The translations under genes and the position numbers were made by a program. 64,000 nt of DNA from Hydra vulgaris (Eukaryota > Cnidaria > Hydrozoa > Anthoathecata > Hydridae): contig NC_088920.1 in the NCBI RefSeq assembly GCF_038396675.1, positions 24,757,001 to 24,821,000 on the forward strand, written 5' to 3'. The notes under the pieces were generated by a model that saw only the letters and a program-made list of their open reading frames with translations, searched no databases and was not told where the DNA came from. Positions within the stretch are counted from its first letter, which is position 1; each line of letters begins with the position of its first letter. This document shows positions 54,326-64,000 of the stretch, piece after piece.

Positions 54326-54693
54326 TTATTTAAAAGAAATATATAACTTTATTTTATATTTGTGTTTTATATATACTTTAGTTGCTCAATCCTTTTTTTA
54401 CGATTTAAATTTGTGTGTTATGATTTGCATCGGCTAGCCGATGCAAATCTTAACACACAAAGTTAAATTTGTAAGTTATTTTAATCAGCGGGCCTATCTC
54501 GGCTGCCGATATTGGATCGCCATCGTTTTTGTCCATACGGAATCGCGTCGGGCCGAGATCGGCCAGCCGATGCATCGCGCTAGTTTGAGCGGCTTGCCGA
54601 CGTTGGACCGACCTCGATCCGTACGGACAAAAACTCCGTCGGGCCGATATCGGCAGCCGAGCTCGGTCCGACATCGGCTTTAACACAAGGAAA

Positions 54694-54718
54694 GTGCAAC
54701 AGCTAATCGCTGTTGCAC
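54694..54718. repeat. 10-bp hairpin
   Basis: gtgcaacagc/gctgttgcac around taatc, just outside the right TIR. Confidence 0.8.
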
Positions 54719-54754
54719 AAATTAGTCATTAAACTGGATAAATCTTTCATCTTC

Positions 54755-54883
54755 GCTGCAAAAGAAGACTTATCTTAAGTCCATTTTTGCTGTTCTTAGA
54801 AAAAGGTGTTTTATGTTTTTAATTCATCACTGCTTTTGGTATTTTTTGCCAAAAATGGACTTGGGCTAGCTTTGTTTTGCAGC
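54755..54883. repeat. MITE-like nested inverted repeat
   Basis: GCTGCAAAA (54755-54763) pairs with TTTTGCAGC (54875-54883), and AAGTCCATTTTTG (54777-54789) with CAAAAATGGACTT (54850-54862), in nested order. Confidence 0.65.
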
Positions 54884-56399
54884 AACGGTGACTCTTATTG
54901 ATCTTTTTTAGGACATAAGATATATAAACTTTACTTTATAGTTGCAAAAATTGAATTAGTTTTGGTTTCATACTTTGTGAGATGACTTTTGTGCACCTAA
55001 AGGGGTATTTTAAACCATAAAAGTCAATATTGCCAAAATCCGTCTTAAGATTTACATTGCAGCGACGCAATGCAAATTTACTTAAAATCGCGTTGAAAAA
55101 TTGGATGGTAACTTTTAAAGTTGGTGAGGGTATTCGAAACAGTTTCGAACAACTATTGGTGATAATAACACTTAAGTTAAATTAAGAAGTTTACTTATCA
55201 AAAAATATTGCTATAGGAAAGTGGAATGTCTGGAATGACTTTGACAAAAAGTAATTATGAAAGAGCAATAACTGTTAATTCAGCAATTTGGAAATAAACA
55301 AGTATTAATTTTAACTAATATGGACAACTTACTTAAACGACAACAGGAGCCCACGGATTGGAAAGGAACTTTTGACGTTCAGATAGGTGATGCAAAAGAT
55401 TTAAACGGATACGTGTTTTCACAGTCATTTATTTAGTATATGTTTGTTTACAGAATTTGTTTCAGATTAATTGAAATTTTGGTACCCAGATTTATTAAGT
55501 GCTAGGTAAAAATTGTTCATTAATAAGTTCATTCGTTTAATATCCTAGCATCTAAGCTTATAGTTTATTAAGTTAATATCGATTTATAGGTTAGGCTCTT
55601 TATTGCTTAATTATCTCGTTATTTTTTTCCTTCTGGTTATTGACAAAGTAGGAAACCAAGACAAGTTTAGACCTAGATGGTCGAATTCCCTTTAAAAAAT
55701 GAAGCGTTGATTTGATGTTGATCAACGTTGATTTTGCGTTGACATTAGCGATCAACGGCGATCAACTATAAATGGATGTAGCAACGACAATGTTATCAAC
55801 AGCAAATCAACGTTTATTTACAAACACAAAGCGTTAGTTGATTTACTGTTGACAAATAACAAATTATTGAGCCGTTTATTAACAGTAATTTGCTGAGCAA
55901 ACAGCATGTTTTTCTTGGATTTTTTTGTTATTTTTGGTGGTAATAAAACGTTTGTTCAAATTTTAATTATATTACGGTATGAAATGAATATAAGCTTTAT
56001 TGAAAATACATATATTTTATAAAGTAACTATATTTTCAGATCTTGAATAAAGATTGTCCTAATGAAATTAGAGTAGTTCTTTAACTATCTGAGGATAATA
56101 GAACATCTTAATATAAATATTTTAACAATTTAACATGAAAAAGTCACAACTTAGCAGCAATTCGGCTTATTAATGCTTATTATAATAACATTACTATTAT
56201 CATAGCAAATTAGTAATGTTTACGACTACAAGTATTTGGCTGATAAATTCTGAATGCAAACTTAAATCATATAGTACAAAATGCAATTTAAATTGGTTTT
56301 TTCTGTTTAAGAATAATTATTCCTTTTTTTTTTTTTTTTGATGTAATAAAATAAAGATAATAATGCCTAAATGTGACATAAGCCTATACATGAGAGAAT
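54884..56399. other. interval with a GTTGAT/ATCAAC-rich patch
   Basis: No gene is recognised. At 55695-55860 the words gttgat, atcaac and gttgac recur about a dozen times in both orientations, forming an imperfect palindrome. A T15-17 run lies near 56325. Confidence 0.5.
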
Positions 56400-58200
56400 T
56401 TATGAAAGAAAAACGAGATACTGAAAATAATAAAACATCTTCTTGAAGAGTGCAATAATTTTTGGTAGAGGGAATTGCGTTTATATAGATTTAGACATTC
56501 AAAAGATTTTGAAGTGGATGAAGATGTGCACAGCAATAATGATGTTTTCAATCACTTTGTCTGAAAATAAAAAGTAAAGTTGAATCTAATTATGGTGATG
56601 TTGACGACATAGCAGTTGAAAATAGTTTATACAGAAGTATTGATACTTTAACTTCAACAAAAAATTTTGTTATATGAGTTATCATTAAAATACTGTATAA
56701 AAGATGATGCTTTACATGCACTTTTATTTCACTTAAATAAATGTACTCCATCTATACCAAAATGCAGGCAAACATTACAAAAATCTCTTCTAAAAGTTAA
56801 TGTTTTAAGTGTCAGTGGAGGCGATTGTGTATATCTTGGAGTTGAAAGTGCAATTGATTATTATATATCAACAGTTAGAATTAAGGAAAAGCTTGATGTA
56901 ATTGTAAATATGGATGGTGCACCTATCTACAATAGTAAAAAGACTTCCTTTTGGCCTATACTAACTACAATTAACAGAAAAGGACCATATGCTGTTGCAA
57001 CTTGGCATGGTCAGGGAAAACCAAACAATTTGGATGAGTACTTTAAAAATTTTATTCTTGAAATGAAAAAATTGCAAACTAATGGGTATAAACAGCAGCA
57101 GGTGACTATTAAAGCTTTTGTTTGGGATGCGCCTGCAAGAGCATTTGTTAAATGCATGATAGGGCATAGTGGCTACCATAGCTGTGAAAGATGTATGGCA
57201 GTTGGCACACAAAAACATGGCGTAAGATTATTGGAAACAACTACTTTACTTTGTACTGACATGGCTTATAAAAATAATTTGTATAGAGAAGGTCACCAAC
57301 TTGAGAGTCTTTCTCCACATGTTCAGTTAAATTTCCCAATGGTAACTGGATTCCCATTGGACTATATGCACCTTACATGTCTTGAGGTAGAAAAAAACTT
57401 CTAAAAAACTGGTGTAAAGGTCCCCGATGTATTAGAATAAGTCAATCTGTTAAAGACAGTATTTCAAATGAACTCATAAATTTACGAAGTTATACACTAT
57501 CTAATTTTCAACGTAGACCACGCTCTTTAAACAAACTTGAGAAGTGAAAAGCAACAGAGGTTTCGATTCTTTCTGCTTTATGCTGGACCTGTTTTTTTAA
57601 AAAGGAAAAATAAATAAAACTATGACTTATTTATTTCTCTTTCAATTGCTATGCACATACTGCTTTCTGATAAAATAGTGAAAAATAAATTGTTAGTGGC
57701 ATATGCTAAACAGTTGCTTATATAATTTGTTAGAGAAGTGCAAATTTTGTATGGGGAGATCTTTGTAACATACAATGCTCATAGCATGATTCATTTAGCT
57801 GATGATTGTGTTAACTTTGCAGCGAGTCTTAATCATCTATCAGCTTTTCCTTTTGAAAACTTTTCGGGTTGAATTAAAAAAAATAGAGCGAAAATCACAT
57901 CAGACTGTTGCCCAAATAGTGAATCAACTAGATGAGAGAAAAAGTTGAATATTTTTTTTAGAAAAAGGAATGGTTAAGAAATTTCTGCCTAAATGGTAAA
58001 TAAAAAGATCATATCGAATCTACGAGACAGTTTATATCATTCAAGACAAAGGGTTTATTTTAGTAGAAGAGGTTTTCGTTGATCTTGTAAAATGCAAGGC
58101 TTTAAATCCTCATTCAGTTCGAAAGTCTTTTCCTGATTGTTTTGAAACATCTTATTTAGACGTTTGTTATGTAAATTCATTAGCCAACCTAAAAACAATT
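56400..58200 (+). pseudogene. Tnp2-like transposase-related gene
   Basis: The open frame at 56667-57404 encodes LLYELSLKYCIKDDALHALL, NVLSVSGGDCVYLGVESAID, then VIVNMDGAPIYNSKKTSFWP, GQGKPNNLDEYFKNFILEMK, TIKAFVWDAPARAFVKCMIG followed by HSGYHSCERC, and FPLDYMHLTCLEV. 'NxDGxPxxxSxKxSFWPI', 'DAPARxFxKCxxGHxGYxxCERC' and 'PLDYMHL' mark this metazoan Tnp2-related family. Beyond the stop, broken frames give RFRFFLLYAGPVF, HSMIHLADDCVNFA and SAFPFENFSG. Not a duplicate of the 10-12 kb copy in detail, but the same general group. Confidence 0.72.
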
Positions 58201-59369
58201 TTTCAGAAAAAAAAAAAACTTTTGAAAAAAGGCTTGATGATACCTGTTCAAATAGGTTGTTATGCTTTTTTTCTGCTTAAAGACATTGTGATATTGCTTA
58301 TGATCACTGATTTCTTGAATTAAAAACACAAATTTTGATTATACTTGCAGACTATCAATTTTTAAAGAATGTCTGTGCATGTGTCATTTCGTAAAATTTG
58401 TTATAAATTTGTCAAATATATAGTTCATTGAATAATTTTAAAGTGAGTTTAATGCATTTTAATTTATAAATTTTTTGTGTGAAACAAATACCTGCTATGT
58501 TTATAGAAATAATAAAATATATACACTGGTGTTTTACATTAATAAATCTAAAAACAGTTTTACAAAGTTCCTTGTTTTTAATCTCTAATGTGTTTTTAAT
58601 TTTATTTTGTAACTTATATAAGATTGTTTAGAATTAAATTGCACCAAAATATTGAAATGTCATTTGCCATTGTTGAATTTGAAAAAATTATAGAAGTCGA
58701 AGTGATTGCTAAAAGTTGGATGAAAAATGATGGGAAATGCTTCTGGCCGCCATTTTAAAGTTCCGCTGCGATTTGTAAAGCTGTCACAACCTTGCAGGCA
58801 CCAAATTCTGATTTTAAGATATACCTAGCTAGGATTTTATACATTACAGATTTGCATATTACTATAAAAAAAAAAAAGTAAAATAATTGAATTAGATACT
58901 GAACTGTATGGTTTGACCAGGGCACTAGAGAGGATAAACATGTGCTAGTGCAAATTTATTTTAGGCCCCCCTTTACAATATGACTATTTTCTTATTTAAT
59001 ATCAAACTTAAATCAAATATTCCAACGGGCATTTGTTTAAATTATATGTTCTGAATGTCTTTAGAAAGTTTAAGGAGGATTTCCAACGATTAAAAAAAGT
59101 TTTTTTTATCGTTGACAAAAGTATTTTTATATTGTACTCTTTATAAAAAAGTTTTTTTAACAATGGATGTATTTTTTTTTAAAACTTTTAGTGTTTTATA
59201 AAAACTAAACTTTTATAAGTTTTCATGGCTTTTTCATTAAAAGTCATTAATTTTTATGCGGTGCACCAACTGCACCCAATTCTCATAGGGCCTGCTTTTG
59301 CTGCAAACATTTCAATTACATTTTCATTAGATATCGATAAATAATTTTACGTACATAGATTTGAGTTTA
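58201..59369. other. AT-rich interval, 3' flank of the Tnp2-like gene
   Basis: No gene. A patch at 58690-58860 with ggccgccattttaaagttcc is GC-richer and may be a TIR end of an unknown element. Confidence 0.4.
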
Positions 59370-59720
59370 GATTTTTATGAAGAAGTTCAACCACGCTTAG
59401 AGAAAGCAGCAGATACTTCAAATATTGAAACTGACACCGAAGATAAAAAAAGGAAAAAGCAAAAAAAAAAAAAAAAAAACTTTAATAAAATTAGTGTTTA
59501 ATAAATAAAATATCTTGCAATAAAGAATTACACAAATCATGCACTTTTTTTATTTAAAAAGTAAAGTTAAAATTAAAGGAGAAAAACGGCAATGACATTC
59601 TGTGAAAGTGATGAAGACATTGTGGTTGGTGATGAAGAACTATACGGAAGATATTATTTTGATAGTTCAATTAGCCAAAGAACATCTAACGTGATTTCAA
59701 ATATAGCAGGATAACTATAT
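59370..59720 (+). pseudogene. C-terminal coding remnants (acidic/lysine-rich)
   Basis: Reads FYEEVQPRLEKAADTSNIET then a lysine-rich run, and after a poly(A) tract CESDEDIVVGDEELYGRYYF. 'E.....RL.KA..TSN..TD.ED.KRK' occurs in repetitive cnidarian proteins near DUF4806-like modules. This is a tentative family placement. Confidence 0.35.
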
Positions 59721-62060
59721 TTGTAAAAGTAAAATAATGGTTTGTTAAAATAAACATACATACTTTTTTAGTGAATTATAGATGTTTTTAAATCGATATC
59801 AACTCCATTTAAACAGTGAAACATCAAGCTTTTCAGTTGCTGAAAATAACATTGACTTCTCGAAAGAAACTAATCTATCTCGAGGGAAAATAATAATGTT
59901 TTCAAATATATTGATAAAAAAAAGTCCTGATGTTGCTTTCATTCTAATTAAAATCTGTGTGCGTGTGCAGTAAAAAAATTAATAGAAATCAGAACTATTT
60001 GTTATAGAATATAATTTTGTTGACAAATATTTTCTAATATATGTTTGTTGAAAAGTTTAAAAAAAAATCACTATATAATGTTTAGAAATTTTATTTAATT
60101 TTTGTATGTATAATTTATCTATCCCTAGGTAGAAAATGGCTTTAAAAATTATGTTTTGGATAAAGAGGATTGCAGAGAAAGACATTTGTCTTGCCAGGGT
60201 AAAATATAATTTTAAGAATGTACATTTCAATGCGTTAATCAGAGTATTATTTATTTTTTCTATTTAGGTAATTTTTCATGGTTAAATTTTTACAAAATGT
60301 TTGACATAAATAGGACCCCCAATGTTATCACCTTCTTTATCAACAAAAAACGCCAAAAGTCTAATTATTCAGTACCTTTTTCAACTAGAGGAGAAATCCA
60401 GGGCATTCATCGGCCTTTTTATGAAACCAACCGAGGAAGATCTGAAGTATGCTCAAAAGAAAAGACTGATTCAAGACCATATTTTTAAATGCACTACTTT
60501 TAAGGTTTTTGTCGTGCTTAAATAAAAAAAAAATTGTTTTTCGAAATATCATAACCTTTAAATAAACTTAATTGAAATGTGATTATAAACAAACATTTTG
60601 TTTTTTCTTCAACTAAAAAAGATTTTATGGCCTGACAAGACATTAGTCCCACTTCAGTTTCAATAGTAACGATCATCCTGACATATTGAAAAAATGTGAA
60701 TTGTCTATTACTGGACCCTTAGTATATTTTAATTGTATATTCTATTAAACATAAGCGTTTTCTACCCTCAGGCCTTAAAGGGTTAATTATGGTGGAGCTG
60801 TCAACAACATTAGATTTTAATGCAACCATAGTAGTAGATTAACAATCTGCATTGCAACTAAGAAATAATACGAATTAGAAAACTTGATCATTACGCTGAT
60901 ATTAAAATACACAATAAAGTTGAATGTGAAAATGAAGTGGCAGTATTTTATATCTTTACCGATGAATCTCCATTAGAAAGCTTTTCAAATGAAAAAGCAA
61001 TTGTTTGTGTCAAGCAGATGTTAAACTTTGCAAGAATTAAGTTAAGTAAAACGTAGTCTAGATACTATTTCTTTGGTTTTATAAAACCAGAATTTTTAAA
61101 AATAATCTCTACTAATCAAGTAAATGTCCAGACATCTTCAAAACATAAAATCTGTTTAGCGTATAAAAAAATAAAATGAAACATTTAAAAACATAAAATA
61201 CTTTAAAAGGTACTTGTAATCTATACATAATATTATGCAAATAGCTAATGCATTTTAATTTTATCAAAACAATTATCTGATTTTACATAGAATAATCTAA
61301 CAATTAATTTTATAGCAACAATGATTTTAAAAATCTGTTGCCACATAACAAAGTTTTTTTATCGAAACTTTTGTCATACTGCCAGCTAAAAACTTGTTAG
61401 TTAATATATCTGTATCATGTTTGTCAAAGTCATACATACAAACTCACAAAAGAGTTTATACATATATATGATTGTTTATTATTCCATAGAATCAAATCAT
61501 ATACTTTAAGAGTTACTGTTCCACTTTAAAAAGGCTTTTTTAAAATACTTTCTTTTCATTCTCTTTTCTAATTTATTTTAGATGTTGAAATTTTTGTGTA
61601 TGAAATATATGTTATGTACATATTTTTCCTTACAATTTTGTTATTGAAAATAAATCGACCAAATTAATATTGTGTAGCGTTTAATTGGGAGGCTTTAAAA
61701 GTAACTTCGATATGCGACATTAAAACTAAATATTATTCACAATTTAAAAAAAAATTTAGGACAGAACCCGACTTTTGTATTATAAATATAAATTGACTTA
61801 TTAGTTGCGTCGCATGTAGGAGTATTTGACGATTCTAGCTGGCCTAAATTATGTCTCTATTTAACAGCCGAAAACTTTACCATATGACAAGAAATTGTAA
61901 ATTAAATGTTTTTTGTACTAATCCAAGCCAGTGGTGTACAATACAGGGGAAAGATAGGTACTTTAGGGATTACATATTATTCTATTCAATAGGATTTGAG
62001 GAAATAAAAGATATATTATTTTTTAAACTATACTATGGTAAATGACGTACTATATTTTGA
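59721..62060. other. long AT-rich interval with only weak frames
   Basis: Short frames at 59782-59973, 60322-60525 (ending KAQKKRLIQDHIF-like) and 61851-62045 are not convincing. The frame at 60322 follows the 59.4-kb remnant in the same orientation and might be a further decayed exon. No RNA gene or strong repeat is seen. Confidence 0.35.
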
Positions 62061-62063
62061 TAT

Positions 62064-63760
62064 TTAATTTGATTCCACTTCGTCATTGTCAGCATATTCT
62101 TCATTTTCGTTGTTTTCAGTGTCGGAATCTTGGAGTTCTCCAGGAAGAAGCAATTCCACAGCTTCTTTTGAAAAAAGCTTTGTAAGTTTGTGTTTCTTTT
62201 TCCAAATGCTGGACAACAGAGGGTCGGATGTTAACAATAACCTATATATGATGTCTTGGTTAAAATCTTTTCTATCAAATTTTCTAGCATAGCTAAGTCT
62301 GCACTCCCGGAAATGTTTGTTTCTGGCTTCGGCAGCCTCTTCCGACAATTGTCTAATTGGCAAAAGGGCATTCTCTACTATATCAGGACCATGTACTAAA
62401 ACTTTATGCAGAGTTGGAATCATTGGACACCAGGGGTATAGTTCAACATAAAGCTTTGCAGTATCCAAAGTATACTGTCTGAACTTTTCTACATCAATCT
62501 TGTGGCCACTAGAAATTACTTCTAGGATAATTTTCATTCGGGAAATTAAACGGAAGTCTACCCCAGTGATATCTGCAGATGTTTCCGGGTCGTTGAAGAA
62601 TCTCCTGCTTGTGTTGCCGTTATTGGTATTCCCGAAGGAGACTTTTTAAACACCGTATTCTAGCATGCAGAATGGATAGTCCAAATTTGTAGCTGCTTTG
62701 ATTGTCAACACATGTTCTGTCCAAATCATTAAATTGTCTTGATGTTGCTTCTCAAATAAAACATCGCATGGTCGATTTAGTGGCGGTTGATAAACATCAT
62801 CACATGTTCTACTGCTATGTCTTGAAGTTGAGTTGGTTTCAAGCCTGCAATTTTGTTTTCCATGTAAGCAATTTCTTCAGCTATTACATCGCAGTTTCTT
62901 TTATGAACCTAATTCAAATTGGCCTGCAAAACCTTGGAGACGATGGTGTATGGTTTTGCCAGATAACCTTTTATTTACTCCACAACTTAGCTGTAATGGA
63001 ACCATTGAGCATTGAAATATACTGGCATCAGAGTTAGAGTAATCTTCAAACTTTTGATTAAACTGTGTCTGCTGGGAGCCATCACAACCCCATTTCGTAG
63101 ATAATTTCATATGTTTACGCCCACTTTACGTTAGAGTCTTGATAACTTCTAAATACAACACCAATCTTTCGGCAGTATGGTTTAACAGACTTTGTAAGTC
63201 TACTTCAGCTAAACTTTCTGTGACTGTGAACGAATCAGGATCAGGATAGCATGCTTTTTTTGTTTTTGACCAAAATACTGTAGCAGGGCCATTGCTTCTT
63301 GTCACTTGTACGTACGATTTCATATTGAGATTTTGTTAGGCCTGCGTCAAAGAGCCTCTAACGGTGTCAATTATTTTTTTGTAGGTTCAAGACTGCTGCG
63401 ATAGGCTTTTTTATACTTTCCCGCTCGTTTGGGAGATATTTTAAGATATTTGAGGACGGTTGCAACACTTCTTTTGCCACTTGTTGTCAAACAAGTTTCA
63501 GCTGCAATAACAATAGCTTCTGGTTCCACATCTTTCCCGAGCTGTTCTGTTTTTCTCCTCTTGGAACGTTCACTAGAATCGATAAAACTTTTTCTTGGTC
63601 GTCCTGCTGATGATGGAGTGGATGAGGTACCCGGTATTTGGAAAATCCCTTGTAGCCAATGGCCATGCTTCTTAATAAATATTTCATGAGTTCTGGATGA
63701 AGACGACCACATTTTTCTAAAAATAGCTTTTAACCTCGACATTTGACGCTTGTATACTTT
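62064..63760 (-). pseudogene. Transib transposase (RAG1-related), frameshifted but nearly full span
   Basis: From the ATG at 63742: MSRLKAIFRKMWSSSSRTHE, SSAGRPRKSFIDSSERSKRR and SVATVLKYLKISPKRAGKYK; then KKACYPDPDSFTVTESLAEV; KLSTKWGCDGSQQTQFNQKF and DASIFQCSMVPLQLSCG (first catalytic Asp region, WGxDGS); RNCDVIAEEIAYMENKIAGL; GNTNNGNTSRRFF; then an uninterrupted C-terminal block at 62064-62537 with PTLHKVLVHGPDIVENALLP and QLSEEAAEARNKHFRECRLS (catalytic E in SEEAAEARNK), ending acidic. Transib is the established relative of RAG1. Breaks occur near 63330, 63110, 62900 and 62640. Confidence 0.88.
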
Positions 63761-64000
63761 TTTGTTCTACGGTATATTGATTTCTTGATAACAAATTTAT
63801 TTATGATAACAAAGTCCTTTTTTTATTGAATTTTCAAAACTGTAGTAAGAGTAAATAATGTACATACCTGTCATAGATTCATCCATGATATAACACTGTA
63901 AAACTTCTGCTGTAAACACTTGTACACAGCTTCAATAAACACCAATAAAATCGCTCGTAAATAAAATTAACCACGCAGATATAGATCGGATATTAACTAG
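63761..64000. other. AT-rich flank of the Transib element
   Basis: No ORF. A heptamer-like cactgta occurs at 63894, but no matching opposite end with a 5-bp duplication was found by eye. Confidence 0.35.

Larger units (their letters stand above)
50702..54690. mobile_element. 4-kb TIR-bounded unit with GC-rich ends and repeated exons
   Basis: The ends are inverted copies: CCCTGTGTTAAAGCCGACGT at 50702 and the complement of CCTTGTGTTAAAGCCGATGT ending at 54690, followed on both sides by GC-rich ccgacgtcgg-type sequence. A 3-bp AAA target duplication is possible. The inside contains a duplicated half (50880-51110 matches 53050-53260) and a set of short exon-like repeats. No transposase domain is recognised. 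Confidence 0.65.

Noticed and set aside
62702..63037. 111-codon plus-strand ORF
   Set aside because: Antisense shadow of the Transib transposase.

Overview
The window is about 64 kb of very AT-rich eukaryotic DNA, packed with long (TA)n microsatellites and broken transposable elements. The mix of families fits a cnidarian, most likely Hydra: Penelope-like, Ty3/gypsy and R2-type LINE retroelements together with piggyBac, Transib, PIF/Harbinger, hAT, P, a TTAA-target (Kolobok-type) element, mariner and Tnp2-like transposons. Several transposon genes carry short introns. The organism assignment is inference from sequence character. I see no convincing host gene, no tRNA or rRNA gene and no CRISPR array.

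Layout. 0-1.9 kb: Penelope-like retroelement (PLE) ends arranged as inverted repeats, with three hammerhead ribozyme motifs. 1.9-5.2 kb: a minus-strand, multi-exon gene of an unrecognised transposon-type family. 5.2-9.5 kb: a decayed gypsy-like retroelement whose gag is split by a piggyBac copy at a TTAA site. 9.5-15.3 kb: LINE fragments, a Tnp2-like gene remnant and a mariner-type transposase. 15.8-19.45 kb: a roughly 330-360 bp tandem repeat interrupted by a 2.8 kb TTAA-flanked transposon. 19.7-24.75 kb: a minus-strand R2-type LINE apparently split by an insert carrying a Transib remnant. 26.1-28.8 kb: a spliced RNase H-fold-like transposase gene of unknown family. 30.3-31.4 kb: PIF/Harbinger (minus). 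33.4-35.6 kb: an almost complete 2.1 kb DNA transposon with 23-bp terminal inverted repeats (TIRs), subterminal repeats and a single in-frame stop. 37.7-39.05 kb: P-element (THAP9-like) remnant. 39.8-41.3 kb: a motif-rich foldback region. 41.6-45.1 kb: two hAT remnants. 45.4-49.7 kb: a young, near-complete gypsy element with 269-bp LTRs and a 5-bp target duplication. 50.7-54.7 kb: a TIR-bounded unit with repeated short exons. 56.4-60.5 kb: a second Tnp2-like gene remnant. 62.06-63.76 kb: a Transib (RAG1-related) transposase on the minus strand.

The sequences act as a record of nested insertions rather than as a gene network. The best-supported events are piggyBac into gypsy gag (TTAA duplicated), the 2.8 kb element into the satellite (TTAA duplicated, empty site visible in the neighbouring unit) and the 45 kb gypsy insertion (GTTAG duplicated). 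Most coding regions contain frameshifts or stops. The gypsy at 45 kb and the transposon at 33 kb are closest to intact. The most notable functional signals are the hammerhead ribozymes and the repeated-exon array at 51-54 kb.
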